NCBI RefSeq assembly: GCF_900116175.1
Contig: NZ_FPCH01000003.1
Span: 496,001 to 560,000 of the forward strand
Source of the DNA: Hyphomicrobium facile
Lineage (GTDB): Bacteria > Pseudomonadota > Alphaproteobacteria > Rhizobiales > Hyphomicrobiaceae
Length of the DNA stretch: 64,000 nucleotides
Direction of reading: 5' to 3'
Part shown: positions 15,835 to 25,133 of the stretch, piece by piece
Layout of the letters: each line of letters opens with the position of its first letter
How positions within the stretch are numbered: the first letter of the stretch is position 1
The notes under the pieces: model-generated
What the model was told of the DNA's origin: nothing
Databases searched by the model: none
The model's input: only the letters and a program-made list of their open reading frames with translations
Made by a program: the position numbers and the translations under genes

Positions 15835-18800
15835 TCAGGTCGAGCCGGAGCCTTCGCTCCGCTTCTCCATTTGAGCCTTCAGCGCGGCGAGCGCGGCAAA
15901 CGGCGACGATGAATCGGCTGCAGCTGATTTCGGCGGCGCCGCAGTGATCACTTGCGGCGACCGGCGTTCTTCGCGGCGGCCATTTCTATTGTCGTCGCGG
16001 CGCGGACGGTTTGCATCTTCTTTCCTGCCGCCCTGGTCGGGGCGCCGATCTCCACCACCTTTGCGGCCTTCGAAGCGCGGGCGTTCGCCGCGATTTTCCT
16101 GGCGCTCGGGACGGCGGTGACGCTGATGCTCGGCGCGATCGTTGCCGGCCGGCGTCTCAGAGGCCGGAGCTTCGGAATTCGCCGTTGCTGACGATGCTGC
16201 GTGCGGCACGCCTGCGGCGGGCCTGTTCGAATGCGGGCGCTGGTGGCGGTTCTGGCCGCCCTCGCGGCGCGGCGGCCCGTCCCGGCGCTCAGGCCGCTGG
16301 TGCCGGCGCGGCCGCCAGATCTCTTCGAATTTTTCTGCTTCCGGGGCGGCGGCGGCTTGAGTGGTATCCGATGGAGTTGCGACTGCGGGCTCGGCTTCCT
16401 CTGCCGGCGAAGGAACGGCAGCCGCTGTCGCGGCCTCGTCCGCAGGCGCTTCCGCTGCGGCAAGTTCGGGTTCGGGCTCGGTCTCGGTCTCGGCTGGTTT
16501 CGCTTCGCCGCCGGTTGTTGCTTCGGGCGACGCGCTTGTTTCCGTTGCGGGCGCAGGTGCAGGTGCCGCGGCTACGATCGGGCGTCTCTCGAGCCGGAAG
16601 CCCAGCGCCTTCAAAACCTCGCTCAGCTCGTCGACGGAACACCCGAGGATCGACATCATGTCGTCGGTCGCCCGGAAGCCGCCGTCGCCGGTCGATCCTT
16701 TGGGGGGGGCTTCGGTTTTGCCGGGGCCTGACCGCCAGGCGAGCAACGGCCTGATCAGATCGGCGAGCCGCTCAAGGATATCGAGGCGAATGGCGCGCGG
16801 GCCGCAGAGGTGGAATCCGTGGGCGCGATAGAGCGCTTCCGGCGTTGCCGGATCGACCGCAACGCTTGTCAAACCGGGGCGCGGAAGTTGCGGCGCCGTC
16901 CCTGCTGGCGTCGGGTTCTTCAGCAGCCAAAGCGTCGCCGCGAGGTCGGCCGGCGCGGGCTTCAGCATGAGCGGGAAGAAGATATTGAACGCACCGAAGC
17001 GCAGCCCGAATTTGCGGAGTTCCGCACGTGCCGCCTGATCAAGTGCGTTGATCTCGTTCGCGACCGTCTCGCGCTTCAATGCGCCGAGACCTTCCTTGAG
17101 CTGGAAGGCGATGCCGCGCGCCAAGCCCTGGAGCTCCGTGCTGCGTGACATCTCAACGAGCGGCTTCAATTTATCGGCGATCGTATCGTCAAGCCACGTC
17201 TTGAGACGCGCCTGGACCTTCTCGCGATCGGCTTCGCTCATCGCATCGTCGGCGAGGAGCGTCAGGCCCGGCTGCAACGGATCTTCGCTGCGTTCGAGCT
17301 TTGCAAGCTCGTCCTCGCGCCACATGATGCTGCCGGTGCGCGTCAGCTTGAACGCTTCGTTCTGAGCCGCCGCGACCCGGCGCGCCCGCATGCCGAGTTC
17401 GCGCGTCACGACCTGCATTGCTGCCTGACGCGTCGCTTTCTCGTGGATGCCGTCGCCAGCCGCGTCGAGGGTGAAACGGAAGCCCTTGAGGCGTCCTACG
17501 AAGTGATTTTCGACAGTGATCGCGCCATCGTCGGCGATGTCGGCTGTCAACTCGTCTTTGTCTCGCATGCCCTTCATCAAAGCGCTCGTCCGCCGATCTA
17601 CAAATCGTTGTGTCAGACACTCATGCAGAGCATCGGACAGGCTGTCTTCGATGGCCCTTGTCCGTTCCTGCCAGTGTTGTGGGTCGCCCAGCCAATCGGG
17701 GCGATTGGCGACGAATGTCCAGGTCCGGATGTGCGCGATACGGTTCGCGAGGGTGTCGATATCACCGTCGGTGCGATCGGCCAACGAGACCTGCTTGGAG
17801 AACCAATCTTCATCGATACGGTTGTTGCCGCTCGTCAAATGCCGGTAGAGATTGCCGACCAGTTCGGCGTGGCTCTGGCCTGAAATCTTCCTGTAATCAG
17901 GAACCTGACAGACGTCCCACAGCAACGCGACGCGATCGCGGTTTGTTGCAATATCGGTGATTTCGCGATCCGCCGACAAAGCTTCGAGCGCCGCGACGTC
18001 ATCAGCCGTGCGGGCCCGCGTCAGGCGCTGCTCGCGCGGCAGTTCGCGAAGTGATGTGTGCAGAGCATCGAGCGACGAGAAATTAAGTTCGCGGTTACGC
18101 CATTGCAGTGTCTTGACGCTGTCGAAGCTATGAGTCTCGAGGCGCTCGACCATATCGGCGTCGAGACCGTCGGCGCCGCCCGTTACGCCGAAGGTGCCAT
18201 CATTCATATGGCGGCCGGCGCGGCCGGCGATCTGGCCGATCTCAGCCGGCGTCAGATTGCGGTGGTTGTAGCCGTCGAATTTGCGAAGTGCAGAGAATGC
18301 GACGTGATCGACGTCGAGGTTCAGGCCCATGCCGATGGCGTCGGTCGCGATCAGGAATTCGACGTCGCCGGATTGATAGAGCGCGACTTGCGCATTGCGC
18401 GTCCGGGGAGACAGCGCGCCGAGAACGACGGCCGCGCCGCCGCGCTGGCGACGGATCAATTCCGCAAGCGCATAAACTTCCTGCGCCGAAAAAGCGACGA
18501 TCGCGGTCCGCGAGGGAAGACGCGTTATCTTCTTCTCGCCGCTGTAGGTCAGCTTCGAAAGCCTCGGCCGCGAAATGAAGTTGGCACCGGGGATGAGATC
18601 GCTGATCGCCTCGCGCATCGTCTGCGCACCGAGGAGCAGCGTTTCGGACCGGCCGCGGGCATGTAGCAGGCGGTCGGTGAAGACGTGGCCCCGCTCGGGA
18701 TCGCCGCAAAGCTGGATTTCATCGATCGCGAGGAAGTCGACGTCGATGTCGCGCGGCATCGCCTCGACGGTCGAGACCCAGTAGCGCGCGCGCTCCGGCT

Positions 18801-19017
18801 TGATCTTTTCCTCGCCCGTAATGAGCGCGACCTTGTCCGCCCCCACGCGCTGCTTGATTTTGTCATAGACTTCGCGCGCGAGCAGTCGCAGCGGAAGGCC
18901 TATCATGCCGCTTTCGTGGCCGAGCATCCGCTCAATTGCGAGGTGCGTCTTGCCGGTATTCGTTGGTCCGAGCACCGCGGTCACGTTTCGGATGCGGGCC
19001 TCGAGATCACTTGCCAT
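15835..19017 (-). CDS. Suv3-like ATP-dependent RNA helicase with long disordered tail
   Basis: 1060 residues. The helicase core occupies about residues 10-350: motif I GPTNTGKT, the Walker B variant DEIQ of the Suv3 group, and motif VI QIAGRAGRH. Then come the helical region, a Suv3 C-terminal-like part and an unassigned segment to about residue 780. The last 280 residues or so are Ala/Pro/Glu-rich, then Arg/Asp/Gly-rich, so probably disordered and RNA-binding. Mitochondrial Suv3 unwinds RNA for degradation; alphaproteobacterial homologues are less studied. The gene is directly followed by the S4 protein gene. The tail is longer than in mitochondrial Suv3. Confidence 0.88.
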   Translation of the reverse strand: MASDLEARIRNVTAVLGPTNTGKTHLAIERMLGHESGMIGLPLRLLAREVYDKIKQRVGADKVALITGEEKIKPERARYWVSTVEAMPRDIDVDFLAIDEIQLCGDPERGHVFTDRLLHARGRSETLLLGAQTMREAISDLIPGANFISRPRLSKLTYSGEKKITRLPSRTAIVAFSAQEVYALAELIRRQRGGAAVVLGALSPRTRNAQVALYQSGDVEFLIATDAIGMGLNLDVDHVAFSALRKFDGYNHRNLTPAEIGQIAGRAGRHMNDGTFGVTGGADGLDADMVERLETHSFDSVKTLQWRNRELNFSSLDALHTSLRELPREQRLTRARTADDVAALEALSADREITDIATNRDRVALLWDVCQVPDYRKISGQSHAELVGNLYRHLTSGNNRIDEDWFSKQVSLADRTDGDIDTLANRIAHIRTWTFVANRPDWLGDPQHWQERTRAIEDSLSDALHECLTQRFVDRRTSALMKGMRDKDELTADIADDGAITVENHFVGRLKGFRFTLDAAGDGIHEKATRQAAMQVVTRELGMRARRVAAAQNEAFKLTRTGSIMWREDELAKLERSEDPLQPGLTLLADDAMSEADREKVQARLKTWLDDTIADKLKPLVEMSRSTELQGLARGIAFQLKEGLGALKRETVANEINALDQAARAELRKFGLRFGAFNIFFPLMLKPAPADLAATLWLLKNPTPAGTAPQLPRPGLTSVAVDPATPEALYRAHGFHLCGPRAIRLDILERLADLIRPLLAWRSGPGKTEAPPKGSTGDGGFRATDDMMSILGCSVDELSEVLKALGFRLERRPIVAAAPAPAPATETSASPEATTGGEAKPAETETEPEPELAAAEAPADEAATAAAVPSPAEEAEPAVATPSDTTQAAAAPEAEKFEEIWRPRRHQRPERRDGPPRREGGQNRHQRPHSNRPAAGVPHAASSATANSEAPASETPAGNDRAEHQRHRRPERQENRGERPRFEGRKGGGDRRPDQGGRKEDANRPRRDDNRNGRREERRSPQVITAAPPKSAAADSSSPFAALAALKAQMEKRSEGSGST

Positions 19018-19131
19018 GTCGTACTTGACTCCGATCGAGCCCTGGCATTGCAGAGGAGGGCCAAGAGATCAAGGGTTATTCGGCCCCACTGCGAAGGGTA
19101 TCGGGTCGCGCAACCCTGCGCCCTAGGCGTA

Positions 19132-19995
19132 TTATTGCTTCAACGCAATCTGCTGGTTGTTCGGGGCGGTGATGTTAATGGTATCGATCGCCATGACGGC
19201 GGAGCCGATGGTTGAGGGGACCGTGATCCGGTAAGGCACATAAATTCCGGCCGCAGGCACGGCGCGCAGTGCAATTTCAATATGATCGTAGTCAATCCAG
19301 GGATTGACGAAATCCTTGGGTTTATGGCCCGCGATCGGAACATATTTTACCTGGCAAACTACGAGTTCGGGCGGCTGGCCCGACGGCTTCTTCTCCTTGA
19401 TCGGTTCGCGCCCCTTTAAGGACAAGCGAAGATCGTAGCGCGCCTTGCCATCGAAAACGGGGATGGTGCGATTGCAGGCATCTGCGGCATTGGCGTTCGA
19501 GATCGCGAGCGTCGCGCCCATCGGATCGAATACGTTCTGCAGGTTTTCCGGCTTCAACTTGACGGCTTCCGCCGACGGGGATTTGTTGGGAACCAGGGCA
19601 ATCGAAGCGACACGGCTGCCATCGAAGCTGAGCTTCACGGAGGTCGTTTTCGACTTCGTCTTGGTGCTCATCTCGAAGCTTGCGGGCCGAGGGCTGCCCG
19701 TCGTCGTCTCGACAGAACCGCTACCAAGGAAATTTCCCGCCCATTTGAAGGCGCCGAACAGGGCTGAAATTTCGGTCTTGCCGTTCGCCGTGTAAGATCT
19801 TCCGTCGTAGTGGGAGCTGAACCGGTATTTCCCGACGCTCAAGCCGTTGAACGAAAGCCGGTAAACTGCGTCAACCTCGCTCGGATAGGTTGCGTCGCCC
19901 GCCTTGGCGGCCTGAAGCGGCAAAACCGCCGCGGCGGCCAGCAGAAAAGAGCAAAAGGCGCCATGTCTCGTGGCCCCAGCACGCGAATTCGGCAT
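19132..19995 (-). CDS. Exported DUF3108 protein
   Basis: 287 residues from the ATG at 19995, chosen because AGGGA lies about 7 bases upstream; a TTG 15 bases earlier is less likely. A signal peptide (FCSFLLAAAAVLPLQAAKA) is followed by a beta-rich domain opening with VDAVYRLSFNGLSVGKYRFS, which matches the DUF3108 family of periplasmic proteins. The function of the family is unknown. It lies between rpmB (divergent) and the helicase gene, with 114 bp to the latter. Confidence 0.78.
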   Translation of the reverse strand: MPNSRAGATRHGAFCSFLLAAAAVLPLQAAKAGDATYPSEVDAVYRLSFNGLSVGKYRFSSHYDGRSYTANGKTEISALFGAFKWAGNFLGSGSVETTTGSPRPASFEMSTKTKSKTTSVKLSFDGSRVASIALVPNKSPSAEAVKLKPENLQNVFDPMGATLAISNANAADACNRTIPVFDGKARYDLRLSLKGREPIKEKKPSGQPPELVVCQVKYVPIAGHKPKDFVNPWIDYDHIEIALRAVPAAGIYVPYRITVPSTIGSAVMAIDTINITAPNNQQIALKQ

Positions 19996-20216
19996 TGTTC
20001 TTCCCTGCAATCCCCTTACACCAGCCGGTGGTAGGGCCGATTTGCGACGAATGTTGGACTTCGGGTACCGTTAGAACCCAGTCTTGACGTGCGTCCGGCA
20101 TGTCCATTATACAGCTGGCGAAACCCCGTAGGCTCTGCTTGCGGGGCACAATTTTTTGCTGCAATAGCAGACTTTAGATCAACCGCGCTCGTAAAGCCGC
20201 GGCACAGGAGAGAGTT

Positions 20217-20513
20217 ATGACCAGGCGCTGCGAGCTGACGGGGACTTTGCCCCTCTCAGGCAACCTCAGAAGCCACGCTGAAAACAAGACGAAGCGCACG
20301 TTTCGTCCGAATTTGCACGTCGTGACCTTGCTGAGCGACGTTCTCGGCCGGAAAGTCCGCTTGCGCGTTTCGGCCCGGGCTTTGAAAACCGTCGAACACC
20401 GCGGCGGCCTCGATGCTTTCCTTCTGAAGGCTGACAACGACGTGCTGTCGCCGACCTGCCTCAAGCTGAAGCGCGAAATTCAGAAAGCGCAGGCTTCGAA
20501 GGCTGCTGCCTAA
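20217..20513 (+). CDS. rpmB: 50S ribosomal protein bL28
   Basis: 98 residues beginning MTRRCELTG, with the family signature [15 protein letters not shown], followed by the [20 protein letters not shown] core. Alphaproteobacterial bL28 proteins are longer than the E. coli form (78 residues), as here. There is a strong ribosome site (AGGAGAGAG) before the ATG at 20217. It is a single-gene unit divergent from the DUF3108 gene and followed by a hairpin at 20544-20576. Confidence 0.96.
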   Translation: MTRRCELTGTLPLSGNLRSHAENKTKRTFRPNLHVVTLLSDVLGRKVRLRVSARALKTVEHRGGLDAFLLKADNDVLSPTCLKLKREIQKAQASKAAA

Positions 20514-20543
20514 AGCGGACTCATCGCCCTTTAGCCGAAATTC

Positions 20544-20576
20544 AGCCCGGCGCCCTTAACCCGGCGGCCGGGCTTT
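20544..20576 (+). terminator. Candidate terminator downstream of rpmB
   Basis: Inverted repeat AGCCCGGC / GCCGGGCT with a 15-base loop, ending in TTT, 30 bases after the rpmB stop. The same hairpin occurs in the second copy of this sequence near 21914-21943, where on the leftward strand it would end the phytase-like gene. Here it lies within the left duplicate. Confidence 0.5.
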
Positions 20577-20671
20577 CGCTTGCTCTTCGTCCTTCAGAAC
20601 GAATTGCAAAAGCAGCGTGCGCTGCAGCACCTTGTTGAAGTTATCGTCCGAGATCATCGTAATCAGGATTT
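20545..20671. repeat. Direct repeat, left copy: duplicated 3' end of the phytase-like gene
   Basis: This matches 21914-22039 in the same orientation. Over the 111 bases 20561-20671 versus 21929-22039 I count three mismatches; the outer 16 bases or so align with one gap. On the leftward strand it still encodes the last 37 or so residues of the phytase-like protein, with two amino-acid changes near the end and one at the last residue, and a stop. It has no start and is a gene remnant. The stop codon of the acyltransferase lies within this copy. Confidence 0.9.
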
Positions 20672-21772
20672 GCCGCCGAGGCTCATGGCCTTCCCTCGCA
20701 TCAATGCGCGACGCGGCAGATAGGTATCTCGAAGCAAAATAGCTGGCTTCTCAACGGTGAAATATAATAGCGCCGTTCCGGCTATGGTGACGGTCGCCGC
20801 CGCCGGCCAGTAAATGATCGAGTTGCCCGCCGCCAGCAAGATTGCGACATGGATGGCCAACGGGTGAACCAAGTAAGCCGAGTACGACGATAGAGCTATG
20901 GCCGACCAAGGGAACCAACCACGGTCGTCGCTCTTTTTTGTGCCGGTAGCAACCAGCACCGCGGCGAAGACTATCGAGACGAGCAGTGGCCACAGAGCAA
21001 AACACGTGGGGCCGCCGATCATTCGGATTGCGACCAGACCGCCGATAGTCGCTGCTAATATCGGAAGCGCTGAAGACCTCAGCTGACCGAAGCTGCGTGG
21101 TGAATGAATGGCGATGAAGCTCATTGCGAATCCCATGACGAGACCGTCGAGCCGTAAGTGCGTTGCCGTCTGAATGTAGCCGAAATCCATCGCCGGGTGC
21201 CGGTTCCATTCCAGCCATCTGCACAACGGCGAGACAGCCAGTAAACCCACGCACGCGATCCAAAAATAGCGGCGCGCGGTCAGGGCAAATAGAGCGCCTG
21301 CCAGCAACGGAGCGACAAGATAAAAGTGCTCTTCAACACAAAGCGACCAGCTGACAAGGAAATAGGGAATTCTCTCTTCGTAGTTTTGGAGAAATAGCAA
21401 GTAGCCTGGATCAAACGGCTCGCCTCTCGAAAAACGCACTGCCCCCCACGATAGTGCAAGCGCAACAAAATACGGAGGCAGTGTTCGCAACCAGCGCCGC
21501 CCCCAAAAGCGCGCGATGTTGACCTGGCCATCCAATTGCATCTCGCGCCAATATAGGCCGCCAATGAGCCAACCGCTCAGGACGAAAAACAGGTCGACGC
21601 CATATTGGCCATTCGTCGTTACCAGAGACAGCGTTGGCAGTGGCACCGGCGACATTTGAACTGAGTGATAAATGACGACCGAGAGAAGCGCGCAGGCTCT
21701 CAGCATATCGAGAGCGGCTATTCGCGAAGGATGAGATCTCGGTATGGAATGGATTTCTGGCAATATCTTCAT
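20663..21772 (-). CDS. Acyltransferase 3 family (OafA/YrhL-like) membrane protein
   Basis: 369 residues from the ATG at 21772, preceded by GGGGCGA; longer starts at 21844 and 21871 add non-conserved residues. The acyltransferase-3 hallmarks are present: AALDMLRACALLSVVIYHS with the catalytic-type His, then YGVDLFFVLSGWLIG, FWGRRWLRTLPPYF, SWSLCVEEHFYL, and about ten membrane helices. Such enzymes O-acylate cell-surface glycans. The gene sits between two copies of its neighbour's 3' end, so it was probably inserted; its last codon and stop come from the left copy. Base composition looks slightly less GC-rich than its neighbours. Confidence 0.9.
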   Translation of the reverse strand: MKILPEIHSIPRSHPSRIAALDMLRACALLSVVIYHSVQMSPVPLPTLSLVTTNGQYGVDLFFVLSGWLIGGLYWREMQLDGQVNIARFWGRRWLRTLPPYFVALALSWGAVRFSRGEPFDPGYLLFLQNYEERIPYFLVSWSLCVEEHFYLVAPLLAGALFALTARRYFWIACVGLLAVSPLCRWLEWNRHPAMDFGYIQTATHLRLDGLVMGFAMSFIAIHSPRSFGQLRSSALPILAATIGGLVAIRMIGGPTCFALWPLLVSIVFAAVLVATGTKKSDDRGWFPWSAIALSSYSAYLVHPLAIHVAILLAAGNSIIYWPAAATVTIAGTALLYFTVEKPAILLRDTYLPRRALMRGKAMSLGGKS

Positions 21773-21913
21773 TCGCCCCAGTCCCCCTCGCCAAGGCGGG
21801 CGATACAGTTGCCGGGCATGCGCACAACTGTAATCAATAACCATCGTGTTCAAGGGTGCGGCGCCTGTCAAGGCGAAGTAGATAGCCCCGTTATTGAACG
21901 GTATTCTGGCAAG

Positions 21914-22039
21914 GCCCGGCTCCTTAATCCGGCGGCCGGGCTTTCGCTTGCTCTTCGTCGTTCCGAACGAATTGCAAAAGCAGCGTGCGCTGCAGAACCT
22001 TGTTGAAGTTATCGTCCGAGATCATCGTAATCAGGATTT
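21914..22039. repeat. Direct repeat, right copy: 3' end of the intact phytase-like gene
   Basis: This is the partner of 20545-20671. Here the sequence is the functional 3' end of the gene at 21924-23015. On the leftward strand it contains the stop and a GCCCGG / CCGGGC hairpin that may terminate transcription. Between the two copies lie about 1.24 kb holding only the acyltransferase and its upstream region. Confidence 0.9.
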
Positions 22040-23015
22040 CTCCCGTCTTGAGGCGCGTGACGGCGAGACCTTCCATATTGTCGATCTGATCATTCATATC
22101 GGCTTCGATCAGTATCTCGCCTTCCGAGGTGTGATCGGGACCCAGGTCATCGGGCGCGATGCGCCTCAGGCGCATCTTGACGCCCTCCAGCCAGCGAAAG
22201 CGGCGTTCCAGGACGAATAGCGTTCCGTCATCGAGGCTCGAAATGTCGGTGACGTCGTAGTCACCGATGTTTTTCAGGTGGATGGTTCGCGGCCCGCTTG
22301 CCGTCCAGAGCCAGCCGGTGTGGTTGCGGGACGGATCGTAGAGCCGTTCCGAGAACGCGACGGGTGCGCCCTTATAGGGACCGCCCTTCATAACCGTCAG
22401 CGCTTCGAGGCCCTGATTGGAGTGCATTTTCTTGGCGCCGGCTGGCAGCTTGAGACTTCCGCGGCCCGTCGAAATACCGGCGGACGTCAAGTCGTAGCGC
22501 TCGATGCGGTGCCTTCCTTCAAAACTGATGAGAGCCGAACCGCGCTCCAAGGTTCCGCTTTCAAGCGCGATCGATTCAGAATCGCGATCACGGTCCCGCC
22601 GGATGGGTTGGCCCGTCGTGTCGGCGAGCGGGCCGATGCGCGCGTTCGTTATGCCTGCCGGATGAATGCCGTCGTAAACGAGTGTTCCCGTCAGCCATTC
22701 GCCGGCGTCGGAAACCGAAACGAACATTTTCGCGTCGTCGTCCATCAGGAGGGCGGACCAGCCGCCGAATTGCGGCGCGGGCGACGTCAACTGCAAGCCA
22801 CCACGGAACGTCACCTTGGCGAGGGGCTTATCGGCTTCGAAGCGCTTGAACGACGTGATGCGCTTGCTTTCGACGACGATCGGGCCGGGCTTGAGCTTCG
22901 AGATGTCCGGCTTACCGTCGGCTGAAGCGGCTCCGGCCATGATGCCAAAAAGCGCGACGGCCAAGCTGCATTGCGCGACGGCGATGCCGATGCGTTGAAA
23001 GCTGTTCAGCGACAA
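21924..23015 (-). CDS. Exported esterase-like phytase-family protein
   Basis: 363 residues from a TTG at 23015 with GAGGG 8 bases upstream. A signal peptide (AVALFGIMAGAASA) precedes a phytase-like beta-propeller: FGGWSALLMDDDAKMFVSVSDAGEW near the start, then RDSESIALE, SNQGLEALTV, and DNMEGLAVTR near the end, as in the 'esterase-like activity of phytase' family. The substrate is unknown; the family name does not establish phytase activity. It follows cobT by 10 bp and is probably co-transcribed with it. The 3' end is duplicated at 20545-20671. Confidence 0.82.
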   Translation of the reverse strand: MSLNSFQRIGIAVAQCSLAVALFGIMAGAASADGKPDISKLKPGPIVVESKRITSFKRFEADKPLAKVTFRGGLQLTSPAPQFGGWSALLMDDDAKMFVSVSDAGEWLTGTLVYDGIHPAGITNARIGPLADTTGQPIRRDRDRDSESIALESGTLERGSALISFEGRHRIERYDLTSAGISTGRGSLKLPAGAKKMHSNQGLEALTVMKGGPYKGAPVAFSERLYDPSRNHTGWLWTASGPRTIHLKNIGDYDVTDISSLDDGTLFVLERRFRWLEGVKMRLRRIAPDDLGPDHTSEGEILIEADMNDQIDNMEGLAVTRLKTGEILITMISDDNFNKVLQRTLLLQFVRNDEEQAKARPPD

Positions 23016-23025
23016 GCGTCGACCC

Positions 23026-24921
23026 TCAATGAGCGCGTGCGTACCGGCGCCGCGCCGCGATCGGCTCGTCGGCGTCAGGCTTTTCCTCGAACAGTTCCAC
23101 GAGCTTTTCGGTCATCGCGCCAGCGAGTTCGGAAGCATCCGTAATCGTGACGGCGCGCTGGTAGTAGCGCGTAACGTCATGCCCGATGCCGATGGCGATG
23201 AGTTCAACCGGCGAGTGCGTTTCGATCTCGTGGATGACCTGGCGAAGGTGGTGCTCGAGATAGCTTCCGGAGTTCACCGAAAGCGTTGAATCGTCGACCG
23301 GCGCTCCGTCCGAGATCATCATCAGGATGCGGCGTTGCTCGGGGCGATTGACGATGCGGGAATGAGCCCAAGCCAGCGCTTCGCCGTCGATGTTTTCTTT
23401 CAGCAGGCCTTCGCGCATCATCAGGGCGAGCGCATTCTTCGAGCGGCGCCACGGCGCATCCGCCGTCTTGTAGATGATATGCCGGAGATCGTTCAGCCGT
23501 CCGGGCGACGAGGGCTTTCCTGCGGCGAGCCATTCTTCGCGCGACTGTCCGCCCTTCCAGGCCTTCGTCGTGAAGCCGAGAATTTCAACTTTGACGCCGC
23601 AACGCTCCAGGGTGCGCGCGAGAATATCGGCGCAACATGCCGCGACCATGATCGGCCGGCCGCGCATCGAGCCTGAATTGTCAAGCAGCAGCGTTACGAC
23701 GGTATCGCGGAAATCGGTATCGCGCTCGCGCTTGAAGGACAGCGCGCCCGTTGGATCGGTGATGATACGCGTCAAGCGCGCGGCATCGAGCTGGCCTTCC
23801 TCGAGATCGAAATCCCAGCCGCGGTTCTGCTGCGCCAAGAGACGCCGCTGCAGCTTGTTGGCGAGTTTTGCGACAGCCGCCGAGAGCGTCTTCAATTCCT
23901 TGTCGAGAAACGAGCGCAGCCGTTCGAGTTCTTCCGGCGTCGACAGGTGATCGGCGCCTATCTCTTCGTCGTAGGCGTGCGTGAAAACCTTGTAGCCGAA
24001 GGCTTCCGGGTTATCGAGAACGGTCATGTTCGGACGCCACGGCGCGGGCGTCTCGTCGTCGTTCAGATCGCCTTCGTCGAGGTCTTGCGGTTCGGTCTCG
24101 CCCGACTCCATCGTTTCCTCGGATTCCGAAAGGTCACCTTCGGAGAGCTGCTCTTCGCTCTGCTGATCCTGGCCTTCGGACGCGTCCTCGCTCTTATCGC
24201 TCGAGTCTTCGGCGCCGCCCTCGGCTGCACCCTCGTCGCTCTCCTGCTCTTCGTCCTCGGACTGCGGCTGGTCGTTCTGATCGACCATTTCGAGGATCTT
24301 CAGCAGATCGCGGATCTGGCGGCCGAACTGCTCCTGGTTTTCGGACAGAGCCTCGAGTCTGCTCAGAAGCTTGCCGCCGCGAGATTCGATCAGCGGCCGC
24401 CAAACGTCGACGAGACCCTTCGTCGTAGGAGGCGGTGCCTGGCCGGTGATGCGTTCGCGAATGAGCAGGGCAAGCGCATCTTCGAGCGGCGCTTCGGCAC
24501 GTGTCGAGACGGTGCGGAAACGGCCGTGGCTATAGTGGTCTTCGAGGCGGGCCGTCAGGTTCGCCGCCATTCCCGGCATGCGAGCCGATCCGACGCCTTC
24601 GACGCGCGCGCGTTCCGCTGCTTCGAACACCGCGCGGGCAGGACCTGCGGATGGAGCGATGCGGCGGTGAAGCTTGGCGTCATGGCAACCGATGCGCAGC
24701 GCCAAGCTATCGGCCCAGCCGCGCGTCAGCGCGATGTCTTTCGCGGACGGCGCGCGTGGCAGATCGGGAATGTGCACGGCCTTGCCGGCGACGTCACCCT
24801 TACCCGGGCCGAAGTCGACCTCGACCTCGCTGTCACCAGCGATGGCACGGACAGCGGGACCGAGTACACGCTTCAGCGGTTCGGATGGAGCTTCGCGGCG
24901 TTTTATGGAAGGCGAACTCAC
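23026..24921 (-). CDS. cobT: Aerobic cobaltochelatase subunit CobT
   Basis: 631 residues from a GTG at 24921. The N-terminal CobT domain ([14 protein letters not shown] ... DHYSHGRFR) is followed by a very acidic linker at about residues 220-300 rich in Glu, Asp, Ser and Gln. The C-terminal von Willebrand A domain has the metal-ion site DNSGSM (DxSxS). CobT and CobS form the AAA+ chaperone rings that drive CobN to insert cobalt into hydrogenobyrinic acid a,c-diamide in aerobic vitamin B12 synthesis. It lies downstream of cobS, separated by 212 bp holding two palindromic repeats. No cobN is in the window. Confidence 0.94.
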   Translation of the reverse strand: MSSPSIKRREAPSEPLKRVLGPAVRAIAGDSEVEVDFGPGKGDVAGKAVHIPDLPRAPSAKDIALTRGWADSLALRIGCHDAKLHRRIAPSAGPARAVFEAAERARVEGVGSARMPGMAANLTARLEDHYSHGRFRTVSTRAEAPLEDALALLIRERITGQAPPPTTKGLVDVWRPLIESRGGKLLSRLEALSENQEQFGRQIRDLLKILEMVDQNDQPQSEDEEQESDEGAAEGGAEDSSDKSEDASEGQDQQSEEQLSEGDLSESEETMESGETEPQDLDEGDLNDDETPAPWRPNMTVLDNPEAFGYKVFTHAYDEEIGADHLSTPEELERLRSFLDKELKTLSAAVAKLANKLQRRLLAQQNRGWDFDLEEGQLDAARLTRIITDPTGALSFKRERDTDFRDTVVTLLLDNSGSMRGRPIMVAACCADILARTLERCGVKVEILGFTTKAWKGGQSREEWLAAGKPSSPGRLNDLRHIIYKTADAPWRRSKNALALMMREGLLKENIDGEALAWAHSRIVNRPEQRRILMMISDGAPVDDSTLSVNSGSYLEHHLRQVIHEIETHSPVELIAIGIGHDVTRYYQRAVTITDASELAGAMTEKLVELFEEKPDADEPIAARRRYARAH

Positions 24922-24955
24922 TGGCTAAGGTCCAATCTTGGGTCAGCTTCGTGAA

Positions 24956-24995
24956 TTCCCCTCCCCTCAGGGGAGGGGTTAGGGGTGGGGTGAAG
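24956..24995. repeat. GC-rich palindromic (REP-like) element, copy 1
   Basis: The hairpin CCCCTCCCC TCA GGGGAGGGG is followed by TTAGGGGTGGGGTG. Together with an inverted copy about 70 bases away it forms a two-unit arrangement like a bacterial interspersed mosaic element. It lies in the cobS-cobT spacer. It is not coding. Confidence 0.75.
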
Positions 24996-25060
24996 ATCTA
25001 ACCGCAAAAGACGCATTTTTGGGACCGTCTTGCAACAAATGCTGACATTACGGTTGTGGT

Positions 25061-25102
25061 GTCTCCCCGCCCCCGACCCCTCCCCGCTGGGGAGGGGAGA
25101 AA
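25061..25102. repeat. GC-rich palindromic (REP-like) element, copy 2, inverted
   Basis: The sequence CTCCCCGCCCCCGACCCC TCCCC GCT GGGGAGGGG is the reverse-complement counterpart of the element at 24956-24995, with several changes. The two units face each other across about 65 bases. The transcript could fold into stable hairpins that affect mRNA decay or cobT expression relative to cobS. Confidence 0.75.
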
Positions 25103-25133
25103 GTGACGCCCGCGGCGGCGTGAGAAACCGGAA

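Noticed and set aside
16300-16600. Tandem repeat array or CRISPR-like repeats in the helicase gene
   Set aside because: The sequence is low-complexity coding for Ala/Pro/Glu-rich protein, without regular spacing.
21924-23015. True phytase
   Set aside because: Only the propeller-like family resemblance is visible; substrate residues could not be confirmed.
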